Shown here piece by piece: positions 1 to 7,622 of a stretch of DNA of 48,639 nucleotides. The position numbers and the translations under genes were made by a program. The DNA is from an uncultured Eubacteriales bacterium. Lineage in GTDB: Bacteria > Bacillota > Clostridia > Lachnospirales > Lachnospiraceae. The stretch is from positions 1 to 48,639 of the forward strand of contig OMWV01000058.1 in NCBI GenBank assembly GCA_900314845.1. The letters run 5' to 3'. The notes beneath the pieces are model-generated. The model saw only the letters and a program-made list of their open reading frames with translations. It made no database searches and was not told the DNA's origin. Position 1 is the stretch's first letter, and every line of letters starts with the position of its first letter.

Positions 1-2
1 CC

Positions 3-92
3 AGCCGCTTTAGCAGACTGACCGATGGCATGAAAAAAGCATACACTTTTATTTTTGCTGTGTCCTTGACATGGGGTACACTTTATTAATTG
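3..92 (+). CDS. 3' end of an unidentified gene cut by the window edge
   Basis: One plus-strand frame is open from the left edge to a TAA at 90-92 and ends in the residues AVSLTWGTLY. The family is not recognised. The last part of this stretch (72-88) is nearly repeated at 24895-24911, where the same frame would read LLWGTVY. The two sites may therefore be the 3' ends, or decayed ends, of the same mobile or repeated gene. With only 29 residues and no start, the coding call is tentative and chance openness is quite possible. Confidence 0.2.
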
Positions 93-171
93 GGACCCTT
101 AAAGTTACGTCCAAACTGGGCAAAAACCCTCAAACGGACGTAAACCCGCCAGAAGAAATCATGTTTGCGGC
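72..171 (+). repeat. Dispersed mosaic repeat, copy A
   Basis: The copy has three parts. TGGGGTACA-C-TTTATTA lies at 72-88. An inverted repeat at 105-143 has arms TTACGTCC and GGACGTAA and spans 39 nt. CGCCAGAAGAAATCATG at 147-163 is followed by TTTGCGGC. All three recur in the same order at 24895-25049, and the last two recur in minus orientation at 35635-35980. The similarity seems to run on past 171 (GACAGCCAGGG here, GTCAGCCAGGG in the third locus). The copy lies just beyond the 3' end of the ATP-grasp operon. Confidence 0.75.
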
Positions 172-214
172 GACAGCCAGGGAAATCGGTAATATGGCAG
201 CCCCCGCTCATCTC

Positions 215-1156
215 TTATTTGGATATCTCTTTGCCGCTTACCAGCTTAAAGACTGACGTATCCGCGTAGACCATGTCAAAAGAATGCATGAAAAGAACTG
301 TCCCGTCCTCCGGGGCATGGATCCAGCTCCTGATGCTCCCGTCATAGGGGTCTGTCACCTGGGCAAGCAGCTGGCCCGCCCTGACCGCCTCGCCCGGCTT
401 CACATAGCTGTCGAAAAATCCTGCTCTTTCCGTCCGGATGTTGAGCAGATTCTCATCCCGGATCAGCTGCGAGGGCTCCGGCTGGACATAAGTCCCTTTT
501 ACAAAGCCCAGGGATGTGAGGAAATTTATGATGGCGTCCACGCTTTGAGCCGCGCTCTGGGGATCTATGGTGTCCGTCGTCGTCGTGTAAAGGGAAAATG
601 CGTTGACGTCCCAGATCTGCCAGTTGTAATTGAGGGTCGTTGTGTCAAAGGGTCTGGGCTTCCTCAGCATGATATAGGGAAGGCCGAATCTGGACGCGGT
701 CTCCACGTCCTCGAAGCCGGTCTGCATCATCCTGACATGAGGGGCAAATGTGCCGTCCATGTAGAAGGAAGCGTACTGGATCCCGTATTTGTACTGCTGG
801 GCCGTGCGGAAGATGCCGTCCGCTATCCTCTGTGTCGTCTCCCCCTTGTTGTAACCGGGAAACATCCTGTTGATGTCTGTATTGTCTATCGTCCAGAATC
901 TCTTTCTGATATTGATGGAATAGGGATTGCAGCAGGGAATGACCATGACTTCCCGGCAGGGGCTCAGCTTTCCTGCCTTCTCCAAAAGGCTCAGCCTTCT
1001 GACCAGCTGGGAAGCGGCGTAGAGCTGCTGATTCTCGTTTCCCCTCATGGCTCCGACGACGCACAGGGTCTTCTCCCCGCCGCCGAACCGATAGCCTCTG
1101 ATCCGAAAGTCGTCGCGGTAGAGGCCTTTCAGGGTAAAAATATCTGTCTCCTGCAT
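215..1156 (-). CDS. AstE/AspA-like protein lacking zinc ligands (predicted pseudoenzyme)
   Basis: This 313-residue protein has the succinylglutamate desuccinylase/aspartoacylase fold and resembles its upstream neighbour (1170-2201): the NRMFPG motif near residue 96 and a C-terminal lipoyl-like beta domain (DSYVKPGEAV, LAQVTDP) are kept. The metal site is not. The neighbour's HGDE is RGNE here (Arg38, Glu41), its DIHAS is IQYAS (Tyr128), and its VVEMG catalytic glutamate region is NAFSLYTT. Two of three zinc ligands and the general base are therefore absent, so hydrolysis is unlikely. A binding, scaffold or regulatory role is inferred. The start is set by AAGGAGG eight bases before ATG. It is the last gene of a five-gene operon, 13 bases after its active-looking paralogue. 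Confidence 0.85.
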   Translation of the reverse strand: MQETDIFTLKGLYRDDFRIRGYRFGGGEKTLCVVGAMRGNENQQLYAASQLVRRLSLLEKAGKLSPCREVMVIPCCNPYSINIRKRFWTIDNTDINRMFPGYNKGETTQRIADGIFRTAQQYKYGIQYASFYMDGTFAPHVRMMQTGFEDVETASRFGLPYIMLRKPRPFDTTTLNYNWQIWDVNAFSLYTTTTDTIDPQSAAQSVDAIINFLTSLGFVKGTYVQPEPSQLIRDENLLNIRTERAGFFDSYVKPGEAVRAGQLLAQVTDPYDGSIRSWIHAPEDGTVLFMHSFDMVYADTSVFKLVSGKEISK

Positions 1157-1169
1157 ACTCTGTCCTCCT

Positions 1170-2201
1170 TCATCCCTGCAGGTGGATCACATGGGGCTCC
1201 GCCTTCTCAAAGAGCTTTACCTTATAGTGGACCCTCTTCAGGATCCTGCCCATAAGGGAGCCTTCCTGAACGACAGGATATTCACGGATCGTGAAGAGCC
1301 AGCCTGTGACCGGGGCTGTGATCCTGCTGATGACCTGACCTGTCAGGGGATTGACCAGGGTGCCGATCAGATCTCCCTTCTTCACGTTCGTCCCCGCGTC
1401 CAGAGCCTTGACAAAGACACCGGAGGCGGGCGCGTTAAGGAATTCCACCCCGTCCGGCGCGCTCATGAGGGCAGGCTTCCTGACCTGCCGGGTTTCTCCC
1501 TTCCACATGCCCATAGCCTTCATGGTCGCCAGGATCCCGTCTACCAGCTGGTCTCCGTAGGCCTTGGTGATCCGCATGCCGACGCCCATCTCAACGACCA
1601 GGGTGGGGACGCCCCGGGAGTTCATGGTATAGGCAAATGTGGACTCCAGGACCGTCGCGTTCTCGTGGATCCAGACCAGGTCCACGTTCATCGTGGCCGC
1701 AAATGGGATGAGGCTGCGCTGGGTCAGGGCATTGATCCGGATCTGGGGAACTTCCGTCAGATAAATATTTGAGGCATGGATGTCCACGGCAAGATCTGCC
1801 CCGTCCACGTCCTCCACGATCTGCCGGGCCAGATGTTCATACATATGACCCTTCCGATTGCCCGGGAAGATCCGGTTCATATCCAGGTCAAATTCCGGCA
1901 GCCCTCTCGTTATCGTGTCTATGCCCATGGGGTTCATGGCCGGATAGATATCCACAATGCCCGTAAGGGCTGACGGCCTCTGGCTGATCCTTCTCTGAAG
2001 CTCGAAGGCGACATACTGCCCCTCCAGCTCATCCCCGTGGATACCGGTCACGATGCAGATCCTCTTCAGCCCTTCTATCTTGTTCAGATCCAGGTCTTCC
2101 CCCGGATGAGCCTTCCGGTAAGATTCCGGTATGATCCGGTTCTTCCGTATCCTGAGTACCTCGTCAGCAGGAAATTCTGCTGATGCTATCGTTTTTATCA
2201 T
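1170..2201 (-). CDS. AstE/AspA-family zinc amidohydrolase
   Basis: This 343-residue M14-like metallohydrolase of the succinylglutamate desuccinylase/aspartoacylase family would cleave an N-acyl amino acid or similar amide. The zinc ligands are visible as GIHGDE and DIHAS, with NRIFPG between them and VVEMG carrying the likely catalytic glutamate. A C-terminal beta barrel (GTNVKKGDLIGTLVNP) resembles a lipoyl/biotinyl-type domain. The ATG at 2201 (MIKTIAS) is chosen because residues upstream of it are not family-like and overlap the transglutaminase gene. The two genes still overlap by 38 bases, which suggests translational coupling. The substrate is unknown; by context it may be the product of the ATP-grasp ligase encoded upstream. 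Confidence 0.85.
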   Translation of the reverse strand: MIKTIASAEFPADEVLRIRKNRIIPESYRKAHPGEDLDLNKIEGLKRICIVTGIHGDELEGQYVAFELQRRISQRPSALTGIVDIYPAMNPMGIDTITRGLPEFDLDMNRIFPGNRKGHMYEHLARQIVEDVDGADLAVDIHASNIYLTEVPQIRINALTQRSLIPFAATMNVDLVWIHENATVLESTFAYTMNSRGVPTLVVEMGVGMRITKAYGDQLVDGILATMKAMGMWKGETRQVRKPALMSAPDGVEFLNAPASGVFVKALDAGTNVKKGDLIGTLVNPLTGQVISRITAPVTGWLFTIREYPVVQEGSLMGRILKRVHYKVKLFEKAEPHVIHLQG

Positions 2202-3030
2202 AATAATCCCCGTATTGTATCGTTTTGCATATGATATTCTGTCTCTGGCAGACAATGCCATTGTCCAGGCCGAGAAAGACTCCCTGGTTTATCCTGCAGT
2301 CCCTGGCGTCTCGCCCATAGGAGATCACAAGATGCCTTTCGTCGGCAGGGATCAGATTCGTCGGGTCAAAGCCTGTCCAGGCGCCGTCGCTAAAGACCTC
2401 CACCCAGGCATGGGATTCTCCCTCCCCGGCCAGGATGCCGCAGACATAGCGGCAGGGAATTGCTTCCATGCGAAGGACGGCCAGCATGACCTGGGCAAAA
2501 TCCTGGCAGACCCCTCTGCCCGCCCGGGCTGCCTGCTCGGCGCTCGTGCAGACTCCGGTCGATCCCGGTATGTAGGCCAGGGCTTCGTGGACAGCCTCCA
2601 TGGCCGCCGCGGCGAAGATAAGCTCCGGCTTTCTCCTGTAGAAGTGGAGTCCGCTTTCGGCTTTCTCTGCCTTTTCCCGGGTCTTTTGATGGATAGCCCG
2701 GATAGCAGGCCCGGCCTTTGTCAGGGCCGAAGCATACTTCATGCAGCCGTAAGGGAAAAACTGCGATTTCTCCCTGTCCATGACCCCATCCACAAGAGCC
2801 CTGCCGGATACGCAGACCTGAATGTGGTCGTGGGGCTGCTTTAAATATCCCATCAGCTTAATATTTCCAAAACCATCGCGCCCTCTCCAGACTCTGACGT
2901 CCGGATCTATAGCAAACCGCAGATCCGAAATGATCTGACGGCAGCTGCTGCGGGGCAGACATTTCATCGTAAAATGGTGCTCATGGACAGGCGCGTCAAA
3001 ATCCAGCTCCATCCTGTACAAAAATTTCAT
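2164..3030 (-). CDS. Transglutaminase-like cysteine protease
   Basis: This 288-residue protein is of the bacterial transglutaminase-like family usually found beside alpha-E and circularly permuted ATP-grasp proteins. An N-terminal beta-rich region precedes the papain-like core. The catalytic triad is visible as Cys in GVCQDFAQ, His in ESHAWVEV and Asp in GFDPTN. There is no signal peptide, so it acts in the cytoplasm, probably as a protease or amidase on peptides made or marked by the neighbouring ligase. The ribosome site (GAGAG) is weak. It starts 35 bases after the alpha-E gene and overlaps the next gene. Confidence 0.88.
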   Translation of the reverse strand: MKFLYRMELDFDAPVHEHHFTMKCLPRSSCRQIISDLRFAIDPDVRVWRGRDGFGNIKLMGYLKQPHDHIQVCVSGRALVDGVMDREKSQFFPYGCMKYASALTKAGPAIRAIHQKTREKAEKAESGLHFYRRKPELIFAAAAMEAVHEALAYIPGSTGVCTSAEQAARAGRGVCQDFAQVMLAVLRMEAIPCRYVCGILAGEGESHAWVEVFSDGAWTGFDPTNLIPADERHLVISYGRDARDCRINQGVFLGLDNGIVCQRQNIICKTIQYGDYYDKNDSISRISC

Positions 3031-3065
3031 ATCTTTTACTCTCTGTCATTACAGCCTTTCTTATG

Positions 3066-3737
3066 TCAATCATCATCAAAGATATGTTCCACCTGAAATA
3101 CGATATCGTCATAGTCCAGTATATTATCTTTTTTATATTTTTCAAGATTGGCGATCCTCGCCTTGCTGCAGGCCAGGCCGCTTCTGGCCAGCCTGTAGCT
3201 TGTCAGCCTTCTTATGGCCTCCCTCATCTCGCCCTCCTCGTACCTCATTCTGGCATAGAGGTCGACTCTCTCCAGCCTGCGGCCCGTCTTGATCAGATCT
3301 CTGACCTGATTTACGGAAATGCTGTCGTCTATGATTCCCCAGAAGGCGACAATATAGTCGCAGACCTTTTGCAGCTCCAAAAGGGGCGCCTGAGACTGGG
3401 CAGCCCTGTTCATGGCGTAGACGGCCAGCTGCACATAGGAAAGGGCGCTGGACCGGATCAGCTCTCTCAGAGTGACCGCGTTGTCATAGGCCCTGTACAT
3501 ATTGCTGATCAGAGAGTCCGGATTTTCCTTATCATAGCCGTATCTTTTGATAAAATCCTCTCCGGAACTGTATATATTGGGGATCTCCATCCTCTGGCAG
3601 AACTGTATGTAAAAATCATCGTGCTCTATCATCTCATCATAATATTTTGCGTAGAGCCGGATCGTCGTATAGACTCTTTCTGTATATCTGCCCAGCCAGT
3701 AAAGGCCGTCCTCCTGTGTTACCGAGATAATACCCAT
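3066..3737 (-). CDS. Alpha-E domain protein (DUF403)
   Basis: This 223-residue, mostly helical protein begins MGIISVTQEDGLYWLGRYTERVYTT, with the alpha-E signature of Ser/Asp-x-LYWLGRYxER and many Glu residues. Alpha-E proteins are the standard partners of circularly permuted ATP-grasp enzymes and may form part of the ligase complex; the biochemical role is not established. The start at 3737 is preferred over the longer reading because GGGGGAGG precedes it by about 13 bases and the family motif begins there. It overlaps the 3' end of the ATP-grasp gene by 19 bases. Confidence 0.88.
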   Translation of the reverse strand: MGIISVTQEDGLYWLGRYTERVYTTIRLYAKYYDEMIEHDDFYIQFCQRMEIPNIYSSGEDFIKRYGYDKENPDSLISNMYRAYDNAVTLRELIRSSALSYVQLAVYAMNRAAQSQAPLLELQKVCDYIVAFWGIIDDSISVNQVRDLIKTGRRLERVDLYARMRYEEGEMREAIRRLTSYRLARSGLACSKARIANLEKYKKDNILDYDDIVFQVEHIFDDD

Positions 3738-5053
3738 GTGTCTTTGAAACCTCCCCCCTGTGACGAATTCACGATATATGAATCCGGGTTCGTCGTGAAT
3801 CTTGTAAGTCCGCTCTTCCATACGACCGGTTCTTCCCCGTAGAGGACAAATGCCCTAAGGTCTGCCTTTCTGGGGACAAAGCCTGACTTGTCGTAGATAT
3901 CGATATCCTGGAAATCTACGACTTCCTGGGCGATGAACCTTCTGGGCTCCTTCTTAAGAAGGTCTATGAAATCTTCTTTTCCCTTCGAGGTCATAGTATT
4001 GGCAAATTTTACGCCGTAGCCGCCGGCTTCCGCCACATCCTTGAGCACGAGCCTGTCAAAATGCTCCAGCACATATTTCATATCCTCTTCATAATAAGGA
4101 AGATAGGTGGGTGCATTGCTCAGGATCGGTTCTTCTTTCAGGTAGTAGCGGATCATCTTGGGAACAAAATAGTAGATGCCCTTATCGTCAGCCACTCCGT
4201 TGCCGGGCGCGTTCATGAGGGCCACATTGCCCGCCCGGTAGGCGTCAAATATGTGGGGAACCCCGATCAGGGAATCCTCACAGAAATTGAGGGGATCCAG
4301 GTAGTCGTCGGATATCCTCCGGTAGACGACTCCTACCTTTTCCTTCTCCCCGTTGTAATTCTTGCAGAAGAGGCAGTTGTCTTCAACGAAGAGGTCCTGG
4401 CCGCTCACGAGCTGGGCCCCTGTCTTCTCGGCCAGATAGGAATGTTCAAAGTAGGCCGCGTTGTATCTTCCGGGCGTGAGGATCACCGGGATCCCGCCCG
4501 CGGATACGTAATCCATAACATTTCTCAGAAGCAGAGCATAGTCCCTGTTGTCGTCGACCTGATATTGGCGGAATGTTGTGGGCGAGCACCGCCTTTCCAG
4601 CTCCCTGGCGATCATGGGGTAGGATGCCCCGGAGGGTATCCTCAGGTTATCCTCGAGAATGTACCAGTTCCCGTCCTTGCCCAGGACAAGATCTATACCG
4701 GAGATATGGCTGCACACGCGCTTTGACGGAACGATCCCTTCGCACTGAGCCAGATAGCCGCTTCCCGCGAAAACAAATTCTTCCGGGACGACTCCGTCCT
4801 TTATGATCTGTTTTTTGCCGTAAATGTCGAGAATGAATTCATTGAGTGCAGTCACTCTCTGCTTCAGGCCCTTTTCCAGATAGGCAAAATCCGCTTTCTC
4901 TATGACTCTCGGAATCGGATCATAGGGAAAGAGCTGCTCGTGGAATACATTATTCTTATAGATTCCAAACCTTACCCCATAGCGGGCCAGCTGCTCGTTC
5001 ATTGCTTCTTTGCGCTGCAGCAGATCCATCTCGTGTATATCTACCATACCCAT
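3719..5053 (-). CDS. Circularly permuted ATP-grasp protein
   Basis: This protein of about 444 residues belongs to the circularly permuted ATP-grasp family (DUF404/DUF407, COG2308 type). Family features are YDPIPRVIE, VLEDNLRIPSG, the basic LKDVAEAGGYGV segment and the terminal DLRAFVLYGEEP. Such enzymes are predicted ATP-dependent amide or peptide ligases, and known operons pair them with alpha-E and transglutaminase proteins, as here. GTG at 5059 and ATGs at 5056, 5053 and 5047 are all in frame. AGGAGAGG just upstream best fits 5053 or 5056. It is the first gene of the operon; ligase substrates cannot be told from sequence. Confidence 0.9.
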   Translation of the reverse strand: MGMVDIHEMDLLQRKEAMNEQLARYGVRFGIYKNNVFHEQLFPYDPIPRVIEKADFAYLEKGLKQRVTALNEFILDIYGKKQIIKDGVVPEEFVFAGSGYLAQCEGIVPSKRVCSHISGIDLVLGKDGNWYILEDNLRIPSGASYPMIARELERRCSPTTFRQYQVDDNRDYALLLRNVMDYVSAGGIPVILTPGRYNAAYFEHSYLAEKTGAQLVSGQDLFVEDNCLFCKNYNGEKEKVGVVYRRISDDYLDPLNFCEDSLIGVPHIFDAYRAGNVALMNAPGNGVADDKGIYYFVPKMIRYYLKEEPILSNAPTYLPYYEEDMKYVLEHFDRLVLKDVAEAGGYGVKFANTMTSKGKEDFIDLLKKEPRRFIAQEVVDFQDIDIYDKSGFVPRKADLRAFVLYGEEPVVWKSGLTRFTTNPDSYIVNSSQGGGFKDTWVLSR

Positions 5054-5100
5054 CATCACCTCTCCTGTTTTCTCTGTGCTTTTTCCTGTATATAACAGAA

Positions 5101-5128
5101 AAGGCGCAGCGGAAATCCACTGCGCCTT
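5101..5128 (-). terminator. Leader stem-loop with U-tract ahead of the ATP-grasp operon
   Basis: On the minus strand AAGGCGCAG and CTGCGCCTT form a 9-bp stem with a 10-nt loop, followed by TTTTCTG. It lies between the likely promoter (-10 at 5143-5148) and the ATP-grasp start, so it begins within about 10 nt of the predicted RNA 5' end. It could be a weak attenuator or a 5' stabilising hairpin. Confidence 0.45.
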
Positions 5129-5142
5129 CGCAATCTTTCTAC

Positions 5143-5172
5143 ATTATAGCACACATACTCTGGAAGAGTAAA
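5143..5172 (-). promoter_or_regulatory. Sigma-A-type promoter of the ATP-grasp operon
   Basis: The minus strand reads TTTACT, an 18-nt spacer, then TATAAT with TG one base upstream (extended -10). The transcript would start near 5136, leaving a leader of about 80 nt. Confidence 0.6.
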
Positions 5173-5203
5173 GTAAAAAATCAGTTCCCTCTACTTATTT
5201 ATA

Positions 5204-5212
5204 TGTTATAAT
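5204..5212 (+). promoter_or_regulatory. Extended -10 promoter of the ferritin gene
   Basis: TGTTATAAT fits the TGn-TATAAT extended -10 consensus. No clear -35 is visible (TTCCCT at 5185-5190 is a poor match). The start codon lies 75 nt downstream. The promoter is divergent from that of the ATP-grasp operon. Confidence 0.6.
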
Positions 5213-5286
5213 AAAAAAGTTCGAGAGAACAAACTGCTTAAAGCATGAAACATGTTAAGAAAAGGATTTTTATAAGGAGGATATCT

Positions 5287-5799
5287 ATGCTTGATCCTAA
5301 GGTAAAGGAACTCATCAATACACAGGTCAATAAGGAATTTTATTCTGCATACCTCTATCTTGATTTTGCAAACTATTATGAAGACCAGGGCCTTGACGGC
5401 TTCGCTAACTGGTATGTGATCCAGGCTCAGGAAGAGCGCGACCACGCCATGCTCATGCGCACATACCTCTTCAACAACGGCGAGAAGGTCACCCTGGAGG
5501 CTATAGACAAGCCGGATAAGACATACAACAACATCGACGATCCCCTCAAGTTCGGCCTCGAGCACGAGCAGTATGTTACAAGCCTGATCAACAATATCTA
5601 CCGCGCTGCCCAGGATGTCAACGACTACCGCACCATGCAGTGCTTCGACTGGTTCGTCAAGGAGCAGGGTGAGGAAGAGAAGAACGCGGAAGACCTCATC
5701 AAGAAGTTCACCCTCTACGGCCACGACCCCAAGGGCCTGTACGCCCTCAACCAGGAGCTTCTGGGAAGGGTATACGCTGCACCCTCTCTTGTCCTGTAA
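5287..5799 (+). CDS. ftnA: Non-haem ferritin
   Basis: This 170-residue ferritin of the bacterial FtnA type oxidises Fe(II) and stores iron in a 24-subunit shell. The four-helix bundle carries the ferroxidase residues: Glu in NKEFYSAYLYL, Glu and His in EERDHA, and Glu/Gln near EQGEEEKNA. The start MLDPKV is fixed by AAGGAGG seven bases upstream and by family length; the longer in-frame reading adds an unrelated basic stretch. It is a single-gene unit with its own extended -10 promoter and a strong hairpin downstream. The iron and oxygen stress role fits the rubrerythrin gene found 18 kb away. Confidence 0.94.
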   Translation: MLDPKVKELINTQVNKEFYSAYLYLDFANYYEDQGLDGFANWYVIQAQEERDHAMLMRTYLFNNGEKVTLEAIDKPDKTYNNIDDPLKFGLEHEQYVTSLINNIYRAAQDVNDYRTMQCFDWFVKEQGEEEKNAEDLIKKFTLYGHDPKGLYALNQELLGRVYAAPSLVL

Positions 5800-5831
5800 T
5801 CTGTGCATGAGCAGGTTAGCGAAGGAAGTAT

Positions 5832-5884
5832 AAAAATCTCCCCTCTGACAAATGTCGATATTTTGCCAGAGGGGAGATTTTTTT
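5832..5884. terminator. Bidirectional intrinsic terminator between convergent genes
   Basis: AAAAATCTCCCCTCTG pairs with CAGAGGGGAGATTTTT around a 19-nt loop. It has a T-run on the plus strand for ferritin and an equivalent A-run that serves the Na+/Pi symporter gene on the other strand. Confidence 0.85.
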
Positions 5885-5909
5885 ACAAAAGCAGTCAAAA
5901 TGCCGCGCT

Positions 5910-7622
5910 TTACTTATTCTCAGCAAGTCCCAGTTCTTCCGGACTCTTTAAGAGAGCGCTGAAATCCATCCTCTTTGCCGCGAAATCAGCAAGGTTTACG
6001 CAGGAGTTTCCGATACGGGTGATGGATGTGAGCACATTGTTGTAGCTTGCCGTCTTGCGGGAATCGCACTCGCCCCTGGCAACACGCTGCATATGCTCAT
6101 TTTTCAGGGCCTCGTTCTGGGTCAGCAGGGTCTGCCTGTCTTTTGCAAGAGTCTCATTGTCAATGACCTCGCCGCTTACAAGCATCTGGATCAGCCGCTC
6201 ATAGAGTCCTTCCATATTCTCGGAGGCCGCCCGGATCTCTTTGAGGGCGCTCTCGCTGAAGCTCATATTTCCGTCCGGGTCCTGAGCGATCTGCTCTGTC
6301 ATGTGGAAGGAATTGTCCGCGATACGGTCGATATCACTCAGGATGAAGAGGACTCCCGTCGCCTGGGAAGCCTGCTCTTCCGTCAGGGTTCCGGCTGCGA
6401 ATATCTGGGAAACATAATCGTTGATCTGCTGGGATATATTCTTCTCATAATCATACTTCCCGGATACGTCCTTCAGGGTATCCCCTGCATTTTTCGCCGT
6501 AATTCCGGTCAGGGACCCCAGCATATCCTTTGCGATATCCGAGCAGTGGATAATCTCCTGGCATACGAGATGCAGTGCCAGAGCGGGCTGGTGGAGACGG
6601 GTATTGTCCAGATATTTTGTTCCTGTCTCGGCATCCATCTCTGCCTTGGACAGAGGGATGATCTTCATAACGATCTTGACCATAAGGCCGATTGCGATCG
6701 TCCAGATGACAGTCATCGTGATATTAAATCCCGTGTGGGCATTTGCGATCTGTCTTGAGATGACCTCTATCTCAGGTCCCTTGGGAGATATTCTCTGGAT
6801 CAGAGCAGCGTAGGGCTTTACGAACCAGATGAAGAGCAGGGATCCCGATACATTGAAGAGACAGTGAGCGATGGCCGTTCTCTTGGCATTCCTGTTCTGA
6901 CCCAGGGATGCGAGAATAGCAGTGATCGTTGTACCGATGTTATCGCCGAGCAATACAGGAATGGCGCCGGCAAGACCGATGATGGAATTCGTCGTTCCGG
7001 GGACTGCCTGAGCCGCGAAGTTCTGCAAAACCGCGATCGTCGCGGACGAAGACTGGACAACGAGGGTCATCATCGTGCCGACAAGGACTCCCAGTCCGGG
7101 CATCTTGGCAACCTTTCCGATCATCTCTACGAAGAAGGGGCTGGAAGCCAGAGGCTTCATGACATCGCCCATGGTCTCAATTCCCAGGAAAAGGAGACCA
7201 AAAGCCAGGATCGTATTTCCAATATACTTGATCTGCTCCTTCTTGGCCAGAAAGGCAATGATAAATCCGATGAATATTATAAGGTAGATATAATCGCTGA
7301 TCTTAAAGGCGATCAGCTGGGCGGTCATGGTCGTACCGATGTTGGCGCCGAATATGATGGAAATGGCCTGAGGCAGGGTCATGAGACCTGCGGATACAAA
7401 GCCGATGGCCATAACGGTCGTAGCTGAGGACGACTGCAGGACAGCTGTTACAAGAGCTCCCGAGATGACGCCCAGCACAGGGTTCCTTGTCATGACAGAG
7501 AGGACCTTCTTCATCCTCTCTCCGGCAGCCTTCTGCAGGTTGTCGCTCATCATGTTCATGCCGTAAAGGAAGACGGCAAGACCTCCGATCAATCCAAATA
7601 TGACTTTTACATTCTCATTCAT
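5910..7622 (-). CDS. Na+/phosphate symporter family protein with PhoU-like C-terminus
   Basis: This 570-residue integral membrane protein is of the NptA/SLC34-related family. The two inverted family repeats are seen as QSSSATTVMA and QSSSATIAVL with GANIGTT and GDNIGTT. About eight to nine membrane helices fill residues 1-310, and a cytoplasmic helical PhoU-like region follows to the end. It should import phosphate with sodium. The start has GGGGAGAG before ATG and overlaps the stop of the PstS-like lipoprotein gene by 8 bases, so the two proteins are probably made together. Pairing a binding lipoprotein with a secondary phosphate carrier is unusual. Confidence 0.9.
   Translation of the reverse strand: MNENVKVIFGLIGGLAVFLYGMNMMSDNLQKAAGERMKKVLSVMTRNPVLGVISGALVTAVLQSSSATTVMAIGFVSAGLMTLPQAISIIFGANIGTTMTAQLIAFKISDYIYLIIFIGFIIAFLAKKEQIKYIGNTILAFGLLFLGIETMGDVMKPLASSPFFVEMIGKVAKMPGLGVLVGTMMTLVVQSSSATIAVLQNFAAQAVPGTTNSIIGLAGAIPVLLGDNIGTTITAILASLGQNRNAKRTAIAHCLFNVSGSLLFIWFVKPYAALIQRISPKGPEIEVISRQIANAHTGFNITMTVIWTIAIGLMVKIVMKIIPLSKAEMDAETGTKYLDNTRLHQPALALHLVCQEIIHCSDIAKDMLGSLTGITAKNAGDTLKDVSGKYDYEKNISQQINDYVSQIFAAGTLTEEQASQATGVLFILSDIDRIADNSFHMTEQIAQDPDGNMSFSESALKEIRAASENMEGLYERLIQMLVSGEVIDNETLAKDRQTLLTQNEALKNEHMQRVARGECDSRKTASYNNVLTSITRIGNSCVNLADFAAKRMDFSALLKSPEELGLAENK

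Noticed and set aside
284-1255. Long plus-strand open frame (323 codons) opposite the AstE-like gene
   Set aside because: It is antisense to a gene with clear family motifs, has no ribosome site or domain, and is explained by the codon bias of the minus-strand gene.
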